DNA of 64,000 nt from JADCCX01 sp051649305 (GCA_051649305.1 JBOFGV010000110.1:1-64000), one strand, 5' to 3'; numbered from the stretch's first letter, positions 9,943-19,447 are shown. The notes: generated by a model from the letters alone, not told the origin. A program made the numbers and translations.

Positions 9943-11612
9943 ATGCACTCTATCCGCCAAAAGATGATTGCCGTGATTGCCTGTCTTTCAGTCATCACAA
10001 CCTTCGCTATTTTGACTTCTGTCTGGACCACACACAAGAGTGAGCAGGTGCTTCAGACCATCCTTGCAGACCGGGTCATTCCTCTGCGTGATCTCAAAAC
10101 AATCTCCGATGCCTATGCCGTTGATATTGTTGATACATCCCATAAGGTTCGCGGTGGTAGCCTGAGCTTCAGGGAAGGTATCTCAAAAATCCAAGACTCT
10201 GAAAAGATCGTGGACGAGCGCTGGAAGGCCTACATCGCAACTTACCTGACGGAAGAAGAAAAGAAACTTGTTGCTATTGCTGAAAGCACCAAAAAACAGG
10301 CGCAGACAGCTGTTCTGGCATTGCTTGACATCATGCGCGATGAAAACCGCGGCGCTCTGGCAACATTTGTTGATAACAAGCTTTATCCGGCAATCGAACC
10401 GGCAACAGCCGCTATCGACAAACTGGTGAACCTTCAATTGTAGAGTCTGAACTTGAAGCCAAGAAAGCCACAGATGCAGCCAGCCTAAACCGTCTGGTCA
10501 TGACGATTGCGGCGTTCATTTCAGCGCTCATGATTGCGGCATCACTGCTGATCGTCTTCAAGCTTGTGTTGGGACCACTGGGCCGCTTGACCAAATCTCT
10601 TGCCGTCATGGGGCAAGGCAATCTTGAGATCGAAATTTCCGACCAGTCACGCAAGGACGAAGTCGGTCAAATGGCCGTGGTGGTAAACCAGCTCCGCGCA
10701 AAAAGTCTGCAGATGCAGCAGATTGAACATGAAAAACATGAAGCCACTGTCGCAGAAGCGGCCCGCAAGACAAAATTGCTGCAAGCCATCAAAACAGTGG
10801 GAGACAGCGTCGCCTGTGCCTCTGCCATGGTGAGCAAAGGCGCTGAGGCCATGCAGTCGACGTCAAGTGTTTTGATTGAATCAGCCAACGATACAGCGTT
10901 CCGTTCCGTCAGCTCCAAAACCAGCCTTGAAGGCAACACAGAAGCCATCCAGTCCATGGCAGCGGCGACATCACAACTCTCCATGTCAATCCTCGAAGTC
11001 TCGGATCAGGGCCGCCGCATCCTGGATTCAGTCAATCAAATGTCAGATCGAGCTATTCTGGCGGGCAGAAAACTGGATGATCTCAACGGCATTGCAGACA
11101 AGGCAACAGCCTCAGTTGAGCTGATTGCCTCTGTGGCAGACCAAACAAATCTCCTTGCCCTCAACGCAACCATTGAGGCAGCCCGCGCCGGAGAGGCTGG
11201 CCGCGGGTTCGCGGTCGTGGCCAACGAAGTGAAGACGCTGGCTGCACAGGCTGCACGCGCCACAGCCGACATTCGCGATTTGATTTGCACCATGCACCAG
11301 ACGGGCGGAGACCTGCGCTCTGCTATGGGAGGTGTGTTGGGTGGGATCGATGACCTGAAAGCAGTTGCCACCTTCGTCAGGGACGCGGTTGAAGAACAGT
11401 CTCGCTCGACCGAGGCCATCAGCCGGAGCATTGAGGAAACAGCGCAGGTTGCCTCAACTATTCTTGAGGATGTCAATGTCATGAGCATTTCTGCTGGTGA
11501 AACGGGAGAGGCCGCCGAAAGCATGCGCCATGTGGCCGATGACATGAACGAAGCCTCCGAAGCCCTGCGCAGGGAAATGGCTGCTTTTGAACTGCAAATG
11601 AAAGCAGCCTGA
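9943..11612 (+). pseudogene. Methyl-accepting chemotaxis protein, interrupted by a one-base frameshift
   Basis: Two open frames together make one complete chemoreceptor. The first (9943-10443) encodes a membrane helix and a four-helix-bundle sensor region ending KLVNLQL and a stop. The other frame continues from about 10438 with VESELEAKKATD, a second membrane helix, a HAMP domain and the signalling domain, including the tip VADQTNLLALNATIEAARAG. Adding back one G (TTG-GTA-GAG instead of TTG-TAG-AG) joins them into roughly 555 residues. It is either a disrupted gene or a sequencing error. If real, the downstream half could still start at the ATG at 10500, making a receptor without its sensor domain. 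Confidence 0.85.
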
Positions 11613-11655
11613 AAACGCGCTTCCCGTCTCTGTCTTGATCGGCTATTGCGAACGC

Positions 11656-11665
11656 CGAACGTTCG
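11656..11665. promoter_or_regulatory. Short palindrome upstream of fabI
   Basis: The ten-base perfect palindrome CGAACGTTCG lies 33 bases before the fabI start, inside a longer GCGAACGCCGAACGTTCGT context. Its position suits an operator for a dimeric repressor of fatty acid synthesis, but ten bases is short and the binding protein is unknown. Confidence 0.3.
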
Positions 11666-11698
11666 TTATTTTCAAGTCAAAGACGGAGAGCGGAGCAC

Positions 11699-12544
11699 AT
11701 GGCTCTGGATACACAGCCAAAAAGCAATTTGACCAGCAACATCATGGCGGGCAAACGCGGGCTTATCATGGGCCTCGCCAACAAGATGTCCATCGCCTGG
11801 GGCATAGCCAAGGCCTGCCACCAACATGGTGCGGAGCTGGCCTTCACCTATCAGGGTGATGCCCTGAAGAAGCGCGTGGAACCACTGGCAGCAGAGCTAG
11901 GCGGTATCGTGCTTGGGCATTGCGATGTCACTGACAATGCATCCATGGATGCTGTGTTTGCCGAACTGGAAAAGCAGTGGGGCCGGATCGACTTCGTCCT
12001 CCACGCCATTGCCTATGCGGACAAGGATGAACTGACAGGTCGCTATCTCGATACAACGGAAGCGAACTTTACGAAGTCCATGCTGGTTTCGTGCTATTCC
12101 TTCACAGCGATTGCCCAGCGCGCTGAAAAACTGATGCCCGAAAGTGGCGGCAGCATGCTCACCCTCACCTATTACGGTGCCGAAAAGTGGATGCCGCATT
12201 ACAACGTTATGGGCGTGGCGAAAGCGGCCCTTGAGGCCTCTGTGCGCTATATGGCGGCTGATCTTGGTCCCAAGAACATCCGCGTCAACGCGATCTCGGC
12301 CGGCCCGATCAAGACACTCGCCGCCTCAGGCATTGGCGACTTCCGTTACATCCTGAAATGGAACGAGTATAACTCGCCGCTCCGCCGCACGGTCAGCATC
12401 GAGGAAGTGGGCGATGCAGGCATGTATATGCTGTCTGATCTCTCCCGTGGTGTAACCGGCGAAATCCACCATGTGGATTCAGGCTATCATGTCGTCGGCA
12501 TGAAGAACCCGACTGCGCCGGATATGAGCATCGACAAGGACTGA
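11699..12544 (+). CDS. fabI: Enoyl-[acyl-carrier-protein] reductase (NADH) FabI
   Basis: This 281-residue protein is FabI by its signatures: the GLANKMSIAWGIAKA nucleotide loop characteristic of this divergent SDR subfamily, FVLHAIAYADKDEL, and the active site YYGAEKWMPHYNVMGVAKAA with the Tyr-x6-Lys pair. It reduces trans-2-enoyl-ACP in the last step of each round of type II fatty acid synthesis. The ATG at 11699 has a GGAG site (ACGGAGAGCGGAGCAC) and leaves about 15 residues before the fold, as is usual in rhizobial FabI. The phosphatase gene follows after 14 bases. Confidence 0.95.
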   Translation: MALDTQPKSNLTSNIMAGKRGLIMGLANKMSIAWGIAKACHQHGAELAFTYQGDALKKRVEPLAAELGGIVLGHCDVTDNASMDAVFAELEKQWGRIDFVLHAIAYADKDELTGRYLDTTEANFTKSMLVSCYSFTAIAQRAEKLMPESGGSMLTLTYYGAEKWMPHYNVMGVAKAALEASVRYMAADLGPKNIRVNAISAGPIKTLAASGIGDFRYILKWNEYNSPLRRTVSIEEVGDAGMYMLSDLSRGVTGEIHHVDSGYHVVGMKNPTAPDMSIDKD

Positions 12545-12558
12545 TTGGCCCCTCCGGT

Positions 12559-13155
12559 ATGCTTGATCCCGCCATCACGCTCTACTTTATTCGCCACGGC
12601 GAAACGGACTGGAACGCCGAAGGCCGTTTGCAGGGCCAGCGGGATATCCCGCTCAATGATCTGGGCAAGGTGCAGGCGGTGGAAGCTGGTGGCATTCTCA
12701 AGGGCCTGAATGCACAGCCAGAGGATCTCGACTGGTGGGTGAGCCCGCTATTGCGGACCCGCGAGACAGCCGAGCGTGCAAGGCAGGCCATCGGTCTACA
12801 CCCCACCTATTACAAAACCGATGATCGCCTGAAAGAACTGACCTTCGGGCGCTGGGAAGGCCTGACCTGGAAAGAGGTGCGCCAGTCTGACCCCAAAGGC
12901 GCGGCTGGCCGTGAGCGCGACAAATGGGGAGCTGTTCCGCCTGATGGCGAAAGCTACGCCATGCTCACGGAGCGCGTGAAGGAATTCCTGCCCCTGATCC
13001 GCCGGGACACTGTGCTGGTGTCCCATGGCGGTGTGGCGCGCGTGCTCATGGCCATGATGGGTGGCATTGCCGCCCGCAAGGCTGCTGGCGAAGATATCTG
13101 GCAGGGCCGCGTGCTTATGTTCAAGAGCGGCCGCTGCGAATGGTTCAAATCCTGA
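12559..13155 (+). CDS. Histidine phosphatase family protein (phosphoglycerate mutase-like)
   Basis: A 198-residue branch-1 histidine phosphatase with the catalytic motif YFIRHGETDWNAEGR, the proton-donor glutamate in ELTFGRWEG and the second histidine in LVSHGGVARVLMA. The length fits a small broad-specificity phosphatase rather than true glycolytic phosphoglycerate mutase. It sits 14 bases behind fabI in the same direction, an arrangement common in Rhizobiales, and its end is six bases from the converging trxB gene. Substrate not determinable. Confidence 0.9.
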   Translation: MLDPAITLYFIRHGETDWNAEGRLQGQRDIPLNDLGKVQAVEAGGILKGLNAQPEDLDWWVSPLLRTRETAERARQAIGLHPTYYKTDDRLKELTFGRWEGLTWKEVRQSDPKGAAGRERDKWGAVPPDGESYAMLTERVKEFLPLIRRDTVLVSHGGVARVLMAMMGGIAARKAAGEDIWQGRVLMFKSGRCEWFKS

Positions 13156-13161
13156 TCAGAA

Positions 13162-14124
13162 TCATTCAGCCGCGTGCCTGAGGCTCTCCTGCGTGTGCAG
13201 CCAACGCTCGGATTCAAGTGCTGCCATGCAGCCAAGACCAGCCGCCGTGACCGCCTGCCGGTAGACATCATCCGCCACATCGCCAGCCGCATAGACACCC
13301 TCTATGTTTGTGGCTGTGGAATTGGGCGCGGTCTCGATATAGCCGTTCGAGCGCATCGTGACCTGCCCCTTGAAGATATCGGAGGCTGGCACATGGCCGA
13401 TGGCGACAAACAGGCCGTGCACCTTGAGATCGCTGATCGTACCGTTGACCACGTTCTTCACCTTGAGGTGGGTGACTCCCAGCGGATTGTCATCGCCGCA
13501 GATTTCCTCAACCGCGCTGTCCCAGACGATCTTCACCTTGGGATGCTTGAACAACCTGTCCTGCAGAATGCGCTCAGCCTTCAACTCCCGCCGACGGTGG
13601 ATCAGCGTGACGCTTGACGCCAGATTGGCGAGATAAAGCGCTTCTTCCACAGCCGAGTTACCGCCGCCAACCACCGCCACATCCTTGTTGCGGTAGAAAA
13701 AGCCATCGCAGGTGGCGCAGGCAGAAACGCCAAAGCCCATAAACTTCGCTTCAGACGGGATGCCCAGCCACTTGGCTTTCGCTCCTGTGGCAATGATCAG
13801 CGCATCACAGCTGTAGACAGTGCCGCTGTCTCCGGTTAGCAGGAAAGGCCGCTGCTTCAGATCAACCGAAGTGATATGATCAGACACCATCTCGGTGCCA
13901 ACATGCTCCGCCTGCAGCTTCATCTGCTCCATCAGCCAGGGCCCCTGAATGGCGGTGGCAAAGCCCGGATAGTTCTCGACATCCGTGGTGATCATCAATT
14001 GACCGCCCGGCTCAAAACCAGAGATCATCATGGGCTTCAGCATCGCACGGGCGGCATAAACAGCTGCGGTGTATCCGGCAGGCCCTGAGCCAACGATGAT
14101 AACCTTGCGATGCGTCACAGCCAT
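13162..14124 (-). CDS. trxB: Thioredoxin-disulfide reductase
   Basis: The 320-residue flavoprotein begins with an FAD-binding GSGPAGYTAA motif, carries the redox-active pair C136/C139 in SACATCDGFF, and then the NADPH-binding VVGGGNSAVEEA. This arrangement, with the CxxC between the two dinucleotide domains, defines low-molecular-weight thioredoxin reductase. It transfers electrons from NADPH to thioredoxin in the cytoplasm. The ELM1-family gene lies 24 bases upstream on the same strand, and an Lrp-type regulator is divergent beyond it, a neighbourhood often seen around trxB in this order. Confidence 0.96.
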   Translation of the reverse strand: MAVTHRKVIIVGSGPAGYTAAVYAARAMLKPMMISGFEPGGQLMITTDVENYPGFATAIQGPWLMEQMKLQAEHVGTEMVSDHITSVDLKQRPFLLTGDSGTVYSCDALIIATGAKAKWLGIPSEAKFMGFGVSACATCDGFFYRNKDVAVVGGGNSAVEEALYLANLASSVTLIHRRRELKAERILQDRLFKHPKVKIVWDSAVEEICGDDNPLGVTHLKVKNVVNGTISDLKVHGLFVAIGHVPASDIFKGQVTMRSNGYIETAPNSTATNIEGVYAAGDVADDVYRQAVTAAGLGCMAALESERWLHTQESLRHAAE

Positions 14125-14148
14125 AGGAACTCCTGTCAGGGTCTACTG

Positions 14149-15165
14149 TCAGCGGCGGCGGGCAAAAGCCTCTGCCAGCGCAACAGCGATAATCGGTGTC
14201 GCATCTAGGGGTTCATAGGCCCATGTTTCAAGATGGTTCGACAAGGCACGCACAGCTCCGTGATCGATCAGGCCCTTCACAAACGATGATATCTTCGTGT
14301 GGCCGCCATCTGGCGTGAAAAGATGCACCGGCTTGCCCGTGCTCGCGGCCTCTCCCAGCATGTTAACGCTGTCCGCCGTCACCACGAGATGATCCGCATG
14401 GGCCAGAATGGAGAGATAAGGGTTATCACCCGATCCATCCCACCAGAAGCCGCCAGTCTCATGGCAGAGCTCGCGGATAGCCTCTGCAAGGGCAGCAGGT
14501 GTGCGGCGCGACGGCGTGACAATGAGATGCGCGCCAGCCCGCGCATGCTGGCCCAGAAGGTCCGTCAATTGCCGGATGTTGTCTGCCGTAAAGCGATGAT
14601 GCTGGCTATCGCCACCCAGCATGACGCCAATCATCGTTCTCTCCGGTGCAAGCCAGGAAGGCTTTTGCGCGCGCGCCGCGTTCAGCCGTTCCCGCGAAAT
14701 GCGGTGCGGTGAGGTGAGCGTTGCAAGCACATTGGCACCACGAAGTTTATCGTGCCGAGGTACCCAGATCATGTCTGCCGTATTAGCGCCGGTACTCGGG
14801 TCTTTCAGATAGACCGTCATGGCCCGGCCTTCCGATGCTTTCCTGATGGCCCGGAGATAGGCCACCGTCCGGCGTCCGGAGGCGATGACGATGTCAGGAA
14901 AAGGCGGCGCGATGGGGCTGACCGCTTTGTCAGGCGCTTCTGCCGGATCAACCGGCCCCCAGGGCATGATCCAGACCCAGGGCGCACGCGGCTTGATGCG
15001 GCGGATCTCCGCTTTCAGACCCAGGCGCTCCGTGACACCAAGACATTGCGCCTCGTCGCCCGCCTTGCCATCGCTCAGAATCCAGCAGGATGCTCCTGAT
15101 ATAAGCTGTTTAGCCTCATCAAGTTGCGCATCAGAAACAGAAAATGTCATTTCAGGAGTGTTCAA
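14149..15165 (-). CDS. ELM1 (DUF1022) family protein
   Basis: A 338-residue protein with the family opening CWILSDGKAGDEAQCLGV and a GT-B-like second half (MIGVMLGGDSQHH, then VTADSVNMLGEAASTGKPVH). This family is named after plant ELM1, involved in mitochondrial fission; the bacterial role is not established, though the fold resembles nucleotide-sugar glycosyltransferases. The gene precedes trxB on the same strand and is divergent from the Lrp-type regulator. Confidence 0.87.
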   Translation of the reverse strand: MNTPEMTFSVSDAQLDEAKQLISGASCWILSDGKAGDEAQCLGVTERLGLKAEIRRIKPRAPWVWIMPWGPVDPAEAPDKAVSPIAPPFPDIVIASGRRTVAYLRAIRKASEGRAMTVYLKDPSTGANTADMIWVPRHDKLRGANVLATLTSPHRISRERLNAARAQKPSWLAPERTMIGVMLGGDSQHHRFTADNIRQLTDLLGQHARAGAHLIVTPSRRTPAALAEAIRELCHETGGFWWDGSGDNPYLSILAHADHLVVTADSVNMLGEAASTGKPVHLFTPDGGHTKISSFVKGLIDHGAVRALSNHLETWAYEPLDATPIIAVALAEAFARRR

Positions 15166-15246
15166 CGCAGGAAAATTTCTTCAACGGGATTGTTTCTGTG
15201 CCGGGCTCGATTATGTGATGTTGCTCTATAGCACCGGAGAGCAGGC

Positions 15247-15729
15247 ATGCGCCACCAGCTGGACACGATTGACAGGAAGATCCTCGCAGAATTGCAGGCG
15301 GATGGCAGCCTGACCAATGTGGAGCTCTCCCGCCGTGTCGGTATTTCAGCACCGCCCTGCCTGCGCCGCGTCAAGGCGCTGGAAGAAGCAGGCTTGATCA
15401 AAGGCTACCGCGCCATTCTGGATGGCCGCCAGCTGGGCATCGGTGTATCGTGCTTTGCCATGGTGCAGCTGAAAAGCACCACCAAGACCGATATTGACGC
15501 CTTTCAGGCGCAGATCAACGCCTGGAGCGCCGTGCGCGAAAGCTGGACACTGTCGGGCGATATCGACCTCATCCTGAAATGCGTCTTCCACAATCTGGAA
15601 GCCTTTCAGGCCTTTGTTTCTGAATTGACAGCGATGCCGAACATTGCCTCGGTCCGCACAGCCCTTGCGCTCGCAAAAGGCAAGGATGCACCTGCGGTTC
15701 CGATGGAACTGAATGATCTCATGCACTGA
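15247..15729 (+). CDS. Lrp/AsnC family transcriptional regulator
   Basis: The 160-residue protein has an N-terminal winged helix-turn-helix (LDTIDRKILAELQADGSLTN, then VELSRRVGISAPPCLRRVKA) followed by the RAM ligand-binding domain ending near residue 150. Lrp/AsnC proteins form oligomers that bend DNA and respond to amino acids. The divergent gap to the ELM1-family/trxB pair is about 80 bases, so those genes or its own promoter are likely targets. The motif CFAMVQLKS marks the first strand of the RAM domain. Confidence 0.93.
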   Translation: MRHQLDTIDRKILAELQADGSLTNVELSRRVGISAPPCLRRVKALEEAGLIKGYRAILDGRQLGIGVSCFAMVQLKSTTKTDIDAFQAQINAWSAVRESWTLSGDIDLILKCVFHNLEAFQAFVSELTAMPNIASVRTALALAKGKDAPAVPMELNDLMH

Positions 15730-15786
15730 GCAACGAAAGTAAAATAGTAACACCCTTCTGGTAATCATGCAGACCTATCGAGAAGG

Positions 15787-18084
15787 TTGGGCATGTCTTT
15801 ACCAAGCGCTATAAAACCAGTCCTTTTGGCTCAAAAAGATTGGTTGTCAGGCTATCTGCCTGTCTTTTTTTGCAGCTCCATTTTTCTGTCTGCCTTTCTG
15901 TTGTTTGGCGTCCAGCCAATGTTCACCAAAATGGTCCTTCCCTGGCTGGGTGGATCACCCGGTGTCTGGTCTGTTGCCATGGTCTTCTTCCAGGGCCTTC
16001 TTCTACTGGGCTATCTTTATGCCCATTTATCAACAACTTATCTAAATCAGCGTACAGCAGTTGCAGTGCATGCAGTGCTGGCCGTTGCTGCTTTTCTTAC
16101 TCTTCCACTGACCGTCTCAAAAGCCTTCGGGATGCCTCCAGAAACGGGGCAAGAATTTTGGCTGCTGTTCGTCTTCGCAGCCTCTGTTGGGTTGCCGTTT
16201 TTTGTGCTGTCGGCAACTGCACCGCTCCTGCAGGCATGGTTTGCGCGCACGGATGATCCGCGCGCTGGTAACCCGTACTTTCTTTACATTGCGTCCAACA
16301 GCGGCAGCTTTGCCGCACTGATTGCCTATCCGCTCCTGATAGAGCCTCTTGCAACCCTGCACTCACAGCGCATGGGCTGGACTATCCTGTTTGCCTTGGC
16401 TTGCCTTGCCCTCATCATTTGCGGCCTTTTCGCCAGCACCCAGCAAGGAGTTGCAAACAGCAAGAGTTCTGAAGCAACAGCTGAAAAACCCTCAATAACC
16501 TGGCGTCAACGCGCAATATGGACAGGCCTCGCAAGCATTCCATCAGGGCTCATTGTTGCAGTCACTGCCCATATTTCTACCGACATTGCCTCAGCGCCTT
16601 TGCTCTGGGTAGTTCCTTTGGCCTTGTTTATGCTGACTTTCATTCTGGCCTTTCAGGAAAAAATGTTCATTTCCGAGAGCGCACTGACGAGGGTGTTTGT
16701 TTGCATTCTGCCCGCTGTTATTTTGTCCGTCGCAGGCTTTATGTTTCCTCTCTGGATTCAATTTATCCTTCATCTCGGCATTCTGTTCACAGCAGCCATG
16801 GTTTGCCATCGCCAACTTTATCTTCGCAGGCCTGATTCCTCCCAGCTCACAGAATTCTATCTCTGGATGTCATTTGGCGGAATGCTGGGTGGTATGTTCG
16901 CCGGATTGCTGGCCCCCCTGCTTTTCAATACGATTCTTGAATATCGCTTGCTGCTCATAGCCACGCTGCTTTGCGTTCCGGCCGCTGCTGTTGCGCCTGC
17001 CTTGCTAAGGCAGTTCATGTTCGCGGCCTTCTGCATAGTGATTGGCGTAGGTTTAATCCAGTTTAACCAAACATTGGCTTCTTTCGGAAACCATGTCCCG
17101 TTTGTGCTGGCCTATGCAACTTTATGCGCCTTTCTCATTATTGTCTGGCTCAACAAAAGTGGGCCATTGGCAAGTGCCGGAGCGGCCTGTGGAGCATTTC
17201 TGGCTCTTACAGTTATCGTTGGTTCAAAGCAGGGAATGTCCATCAGGTCATTTTACGGGGTCAACTATGTGAGGCTCATAGATGATGGACAGTTTCGTAT
17301 TCTGCGCCACGGCTCGACGCTGCATGGCGCTGTTCGCATCAAAGATATGGAAGGCAATCCAATTGTCGGCCGCCCGCAATCAACCACATACTATCACGAC
17401 AAAGGCGCACTGAATGTTGCCTTGATGGCTGCCCGCAACAATGCAGGGGGAACTCTCGGCAATGTTGCCATATTGGGATTGGGCACAGGCGCAATGGCCT
17501 GCCAGGCGAAACAGAATGAGAACTGGGTCTTCTTCGAGATTGATCAAGAAGTAGCCAAACTCGCGCGCAAACCTGAATTGTTCCCTTTCTTGAGCTCCTG
17601 CACACCTGATGCGCGGGTTGTCATAGGCGATGCCCGCCTGACACTGCAGAAAGAAACCAGAAAGTTTGATGTCATCATTCTGGATGCATTCAGCTCGGAC
17701 ACGGTTCCAACACATCTTCTGACCAGAGAAGCGCTTGAAATCTATGAAAAGCACTTAAATCAAGACGGCATGATCATTGCCCATGTTTCCAACCGATACA
17801 TGGATATCCGGACAGTTGCAGAAGCAGCTGCCCTGACCACAGGCTTTGCAAGTGCCTCGATCCATATCCCTGTTGATGAGGAAAAAGCGGAAACAAAATT
17901 CCAGCTTGCGACACCAACTGTTGCCGTCGCAATGTCCCGTTCCGAGAAAAATCTTCAGGAGTTGCTTGGTCCCGGCAAGTGGAGATCACCATTGCCAGAT
18001 GCCGGTAAAGCGCTTTGGACAGATGATTACGCCAACATCGTTGGCTCAATCATCCGGGAAAAACTCAGGCCTTCCAAAGATTGA
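15787..18084 (+). CDS. Fused membrane transporter/spermidine synthase-like protein
   Basis: A 765-residue protein. The first about 490 residues carry many hydrophobic segments (from FFCSSIFLSAFLLFGVQPMF onward), and the rest is a spermidine synthase-like Rossmann domain with VAILGLGTGAMACQA, FFEIDQEVAKLA, VVIGDARLTL and ILDAFSSDTVPTHL. The second domain looks able to bind SAM-type ligands, but true aminopropyltransferase activity is not assured in these fusions. The frame begins at 15787 or at the ATG two codons later. It is isolated between the Lrp gene and a converging secreted-protein gene. Confidence 0.86.
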   Translation: MGMSLPSAIKPVLLAQKDWLSGYLPVFFCSSIFLSAFLLFGVQPMFTKMVLPWLGGSPGVWSVAMVFFQGLLLLGYLYAHLSTTYLNQRTAVAVHAVLAVAAFLTLPLTVSKAFGMPPETGQEFWLLFVFAASVGLPFFVLSATAPLLQAWFARTDDPRAGNPYFLYIASNSGSFAALIAYPLLIEPLATLHSQRMGWTILFALACLALIICGLFASTQQGVANSKSSEATAEKPSITWRQRAIWTGLASIPSGLIVAVTAHISTDIASAPLLWVVPLALFMLTFILAFQEKMFISESALTRVFVCILPAVILSVAGFMFPLWIQFILHLGILFTAAMVCHRQLYLRRPDSSQLTEFYLWMSFGGMLGGMFAGLLAPLLFNTILEYRLLLIATLLCVPAAAVAPALLRQFMFAAFCIVIGVGLIQFNQTLASFGNHVPFVLAYATLCAFLIIVWLNKSGPLASAGAACGAFLALTVIVGSKQGMSIRSFYGVNYVRLIDDGQFRILRHGSTLHGAVRIKDMEGNPIVGRPQSTTYYHDKGALNVALMAARNNAGGTLGNVAILGLGTGAMACQAKQNENWVFFEIDQEVAKLARKPELFPFLSSCTPDARVVIGDARLTLQKETRKFDVIILDAFSSDTVPTHLLTREALEIYEKHLNQDGMIIAHVSNRYMDIRTVAEAAALTTGFASASIHIPVDEEKAETKFQLATPTVAVAMSRSEKNLQELLGPGKWRSPLPDAGKALWTDDYANIVGSIIREKLRPSKD

Positions 18085-18091
18085 TCCAGTA

Positions 18092-18604
18092 TCAAACTTT
18101 CCGCGCCAGCCAGTAGGCAAAGCTGTTGCACAACGCATCCATGCGCTGGCGGGCCACAGCCTCGGCAAAGGCGGGGCTGCTGGCCTGACTGGCTCCTGTG
18201 ACCAGCAATGGTACGCGGACGTTGCCGATAATGGCTTCGCCTTCCATCATGTCTGATGCGCCGCCACCACCGCTTTCGTCATTGGTGTTGCTGTCAGCCA
18301 GCGTCAGCGTAAACGGACGCACAACCAGCAATTGCGCATTGCGTGCACCGGCGTTGATCCGGCCAGCCATGGCAGCAGGCACTGCGCGGGACAGGCAGGC
18401 CTGCATCTGGTTGCGGGCAAAGCCTGCACCGGGTGGCATGCCGGAGACATCGATGCGGATGCCTTTGAACACCGTTGGCGATTGCGCATGAGCACCAGTT
18501 GCACCGCCAACAGCCATGAGGACAGCGCCAGCAAAAGCGGCTTTGAAACGCAAGCCGCCCTTCAAAAACGCAGACTTATTTGAAAACAAGGCCTGTGATT
18601 TCAT
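18092..18604 (-). CDS. Secreted protein of unknown function
   Basis: Starting at the ATG at 18604, which follows a strong GGAGGAAAGAGCT ribosome site, the product has 170 residues. It begins with a basic stretch and a hydrophobic signal (AAFAGAVLMAVGGATGAHA), likely cleaved after AHA, followed by a periplasmic domain with a Gly-rich loop (NDESGGGGASDMMEGEA). No family is recognised. The start lies inside the end of greA (28-base overlap), so it is probably translated from the greA message. Confidence 0.75.
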   Translation of the reverse strand: MKSQALFSNKSAFLKGGLRFKAAFAGAVLMAVGGATGAHAQSPTVFKGIRIDVSGMPPGAGFARNQMQACLSRAVPAAMAGRINAGARNAQLLVVRPFTLTLADSNTNDESGGGGASDMMEGEAIIGNVRVPLLVTGASQASSPAFAEAVARQRMDALCNSFAYWLARKV

Positions 18605-19049
18605 AGCTCTTTCCTCCGCCTGGAGTGTTGACCTGCACCGCATCGCCCACTTTCTTGCTGATCAGCGCGCGGGCGATGGGCGATGAAATAGAGACTTTAC
18701 CGGATTTGACGTCGGCTTCCATGTCACCAACGATCTGATAGACCTTTTTCTGCTCGGTTTCATCATCAATCAAGGTAACAGTGGCACCGAACTTGACCGT
18801 GTTGCCGGACATTTTGGATGGATCGATGACATCCGCCCGGCCAAGCTTGTCCTCAAGCTCGGCAATGCGGCCCTCGTTCAAGGACTGGGCTTCCTTGGCG
18901 GCGGAATATTCCGCGTTTTCAGAAAGGTCGCCGTGGGCGCGCGCTTCCTGAATGGCCAGAATGATGCGCGGACGCTCCTCTGCCTGGCGAAACTTCAGTT
19001 CCTGTTCCAGCGCGGCAAAGCCGGTCACTGTGATTGGTATCTTGTCCAT
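18576..19049 (-). CDS. greA: Transcription elongation factor GreA
   Basis: This 157-residue protein has the standard GreA length. The N-terminal coiled coil contains the acidic tip (REARAHGDLSENAEYSAAKE in family terms; here EARAHGDLSENAEYSAAKEA) that reaches into the RNA polymerase secondary channel to promote cleavage of backtracked RNA, and the C-terminal domain has the SPIARALISKKVGD stretch. The ATG at 19049 gives the conserved MDKIPIT start; the frame is open for 100 further codons, but these are part of a structured untranslated leader. Confidence 0.95.
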   Translation of the reverse strand: MDKIPITVTGFAALEQELKFRQAEERPRIILAIQEARAHGDLSENAEYSAAKEAQSLNEGRIAELEDKLGRADVIDPSKMSGNTVKFGATVTLIDDETEQKKVYQIVGDMEADVKSGKVSISSPIARALISKKVGDAVQVNTPGGGKSYEITGLVFK

Positions 19050-19250
19050 AGGGTGTCCCCCGCAAAAAATGGCCCCCGCTCCGAAGTTTTCTCCGGACCG
19101 CAAGCCTGAAACACGTCGATATGTGCGTTCTGGAGGCCTCCTCCGCACCGAGGGCGGGATACAGGCTTGCGCCTGCCCCCAAAGCCAATATCCGCTTGCA
19201 TCCACACCGGAACGAAAGAGATATTTTTCCTTATCGTAGAAGTGTGGGGT
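19050..19250 (-). promoter_or_regulatory. Long structured 5' leader of greA
   Basis: The gap between greA and rpmH is 398 bases. On the minus strand the 200 bases before greA hold nested complementary arms: CGCAAGCCTG at 19162-19171 pairs with CAGGCTTGCG at 19099-19108; inside it GTGCG/CGCAC (19144-19148 with 19123-19127) encloses GGAGG/CCTCC (19132-19144). A further hairpin CCGGAG-AAAA-CTTCGG lies at 19081-19096, followed closely by a run of six T at about 19065-19070 before the ribosome site. This could be an attenuator or protein-binding leader. No known RNA family is assigned. Confidence 0.5.
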
Positions 19251-19323
19251 ATCGCGATAAAAACTGCAAGGGGTGGAAACAGGGTGGATAGCCCGGATTT
19301 GCAAGGCTTTTGGACAATGACCG

Positions 19324-19352
19324 TTGACATTTTCAAGGGCCTCCATCATAGA
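19324..19352 (+). promoter_or_regulatory. Candidate sigma-70 promoter for rpmH-rnpA-yidC
   Basis: A consensus -35 TTGACA at 19324-19329, a 17-base spacer and a -10-like CATAGA at 19347-19352 precede rpmH by about 95 bases. A second, weaker candidate nearer the gene is TTGAAG with TATGAA after 16 bases. No transcription data support either. Confidence 0.5.
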
Positions 19353-19447
19353 CCCCGCAGTCTTTCATGCGAGATGTGGCTTTTACAGCGCCTGACGCGT
19401 TGAAGAAGTATTTTCGCGTTGTATGAATAAATATCTGGAGAATTCCC

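Noticed and set aside
18576..19349. GreA with a 100-residue N-terminal extension
   Set aside because: Normal GreA starts at MDKIPIT (19049), which gives standard length; the extra frame covers structured leader DNA and reads as low-complexity.
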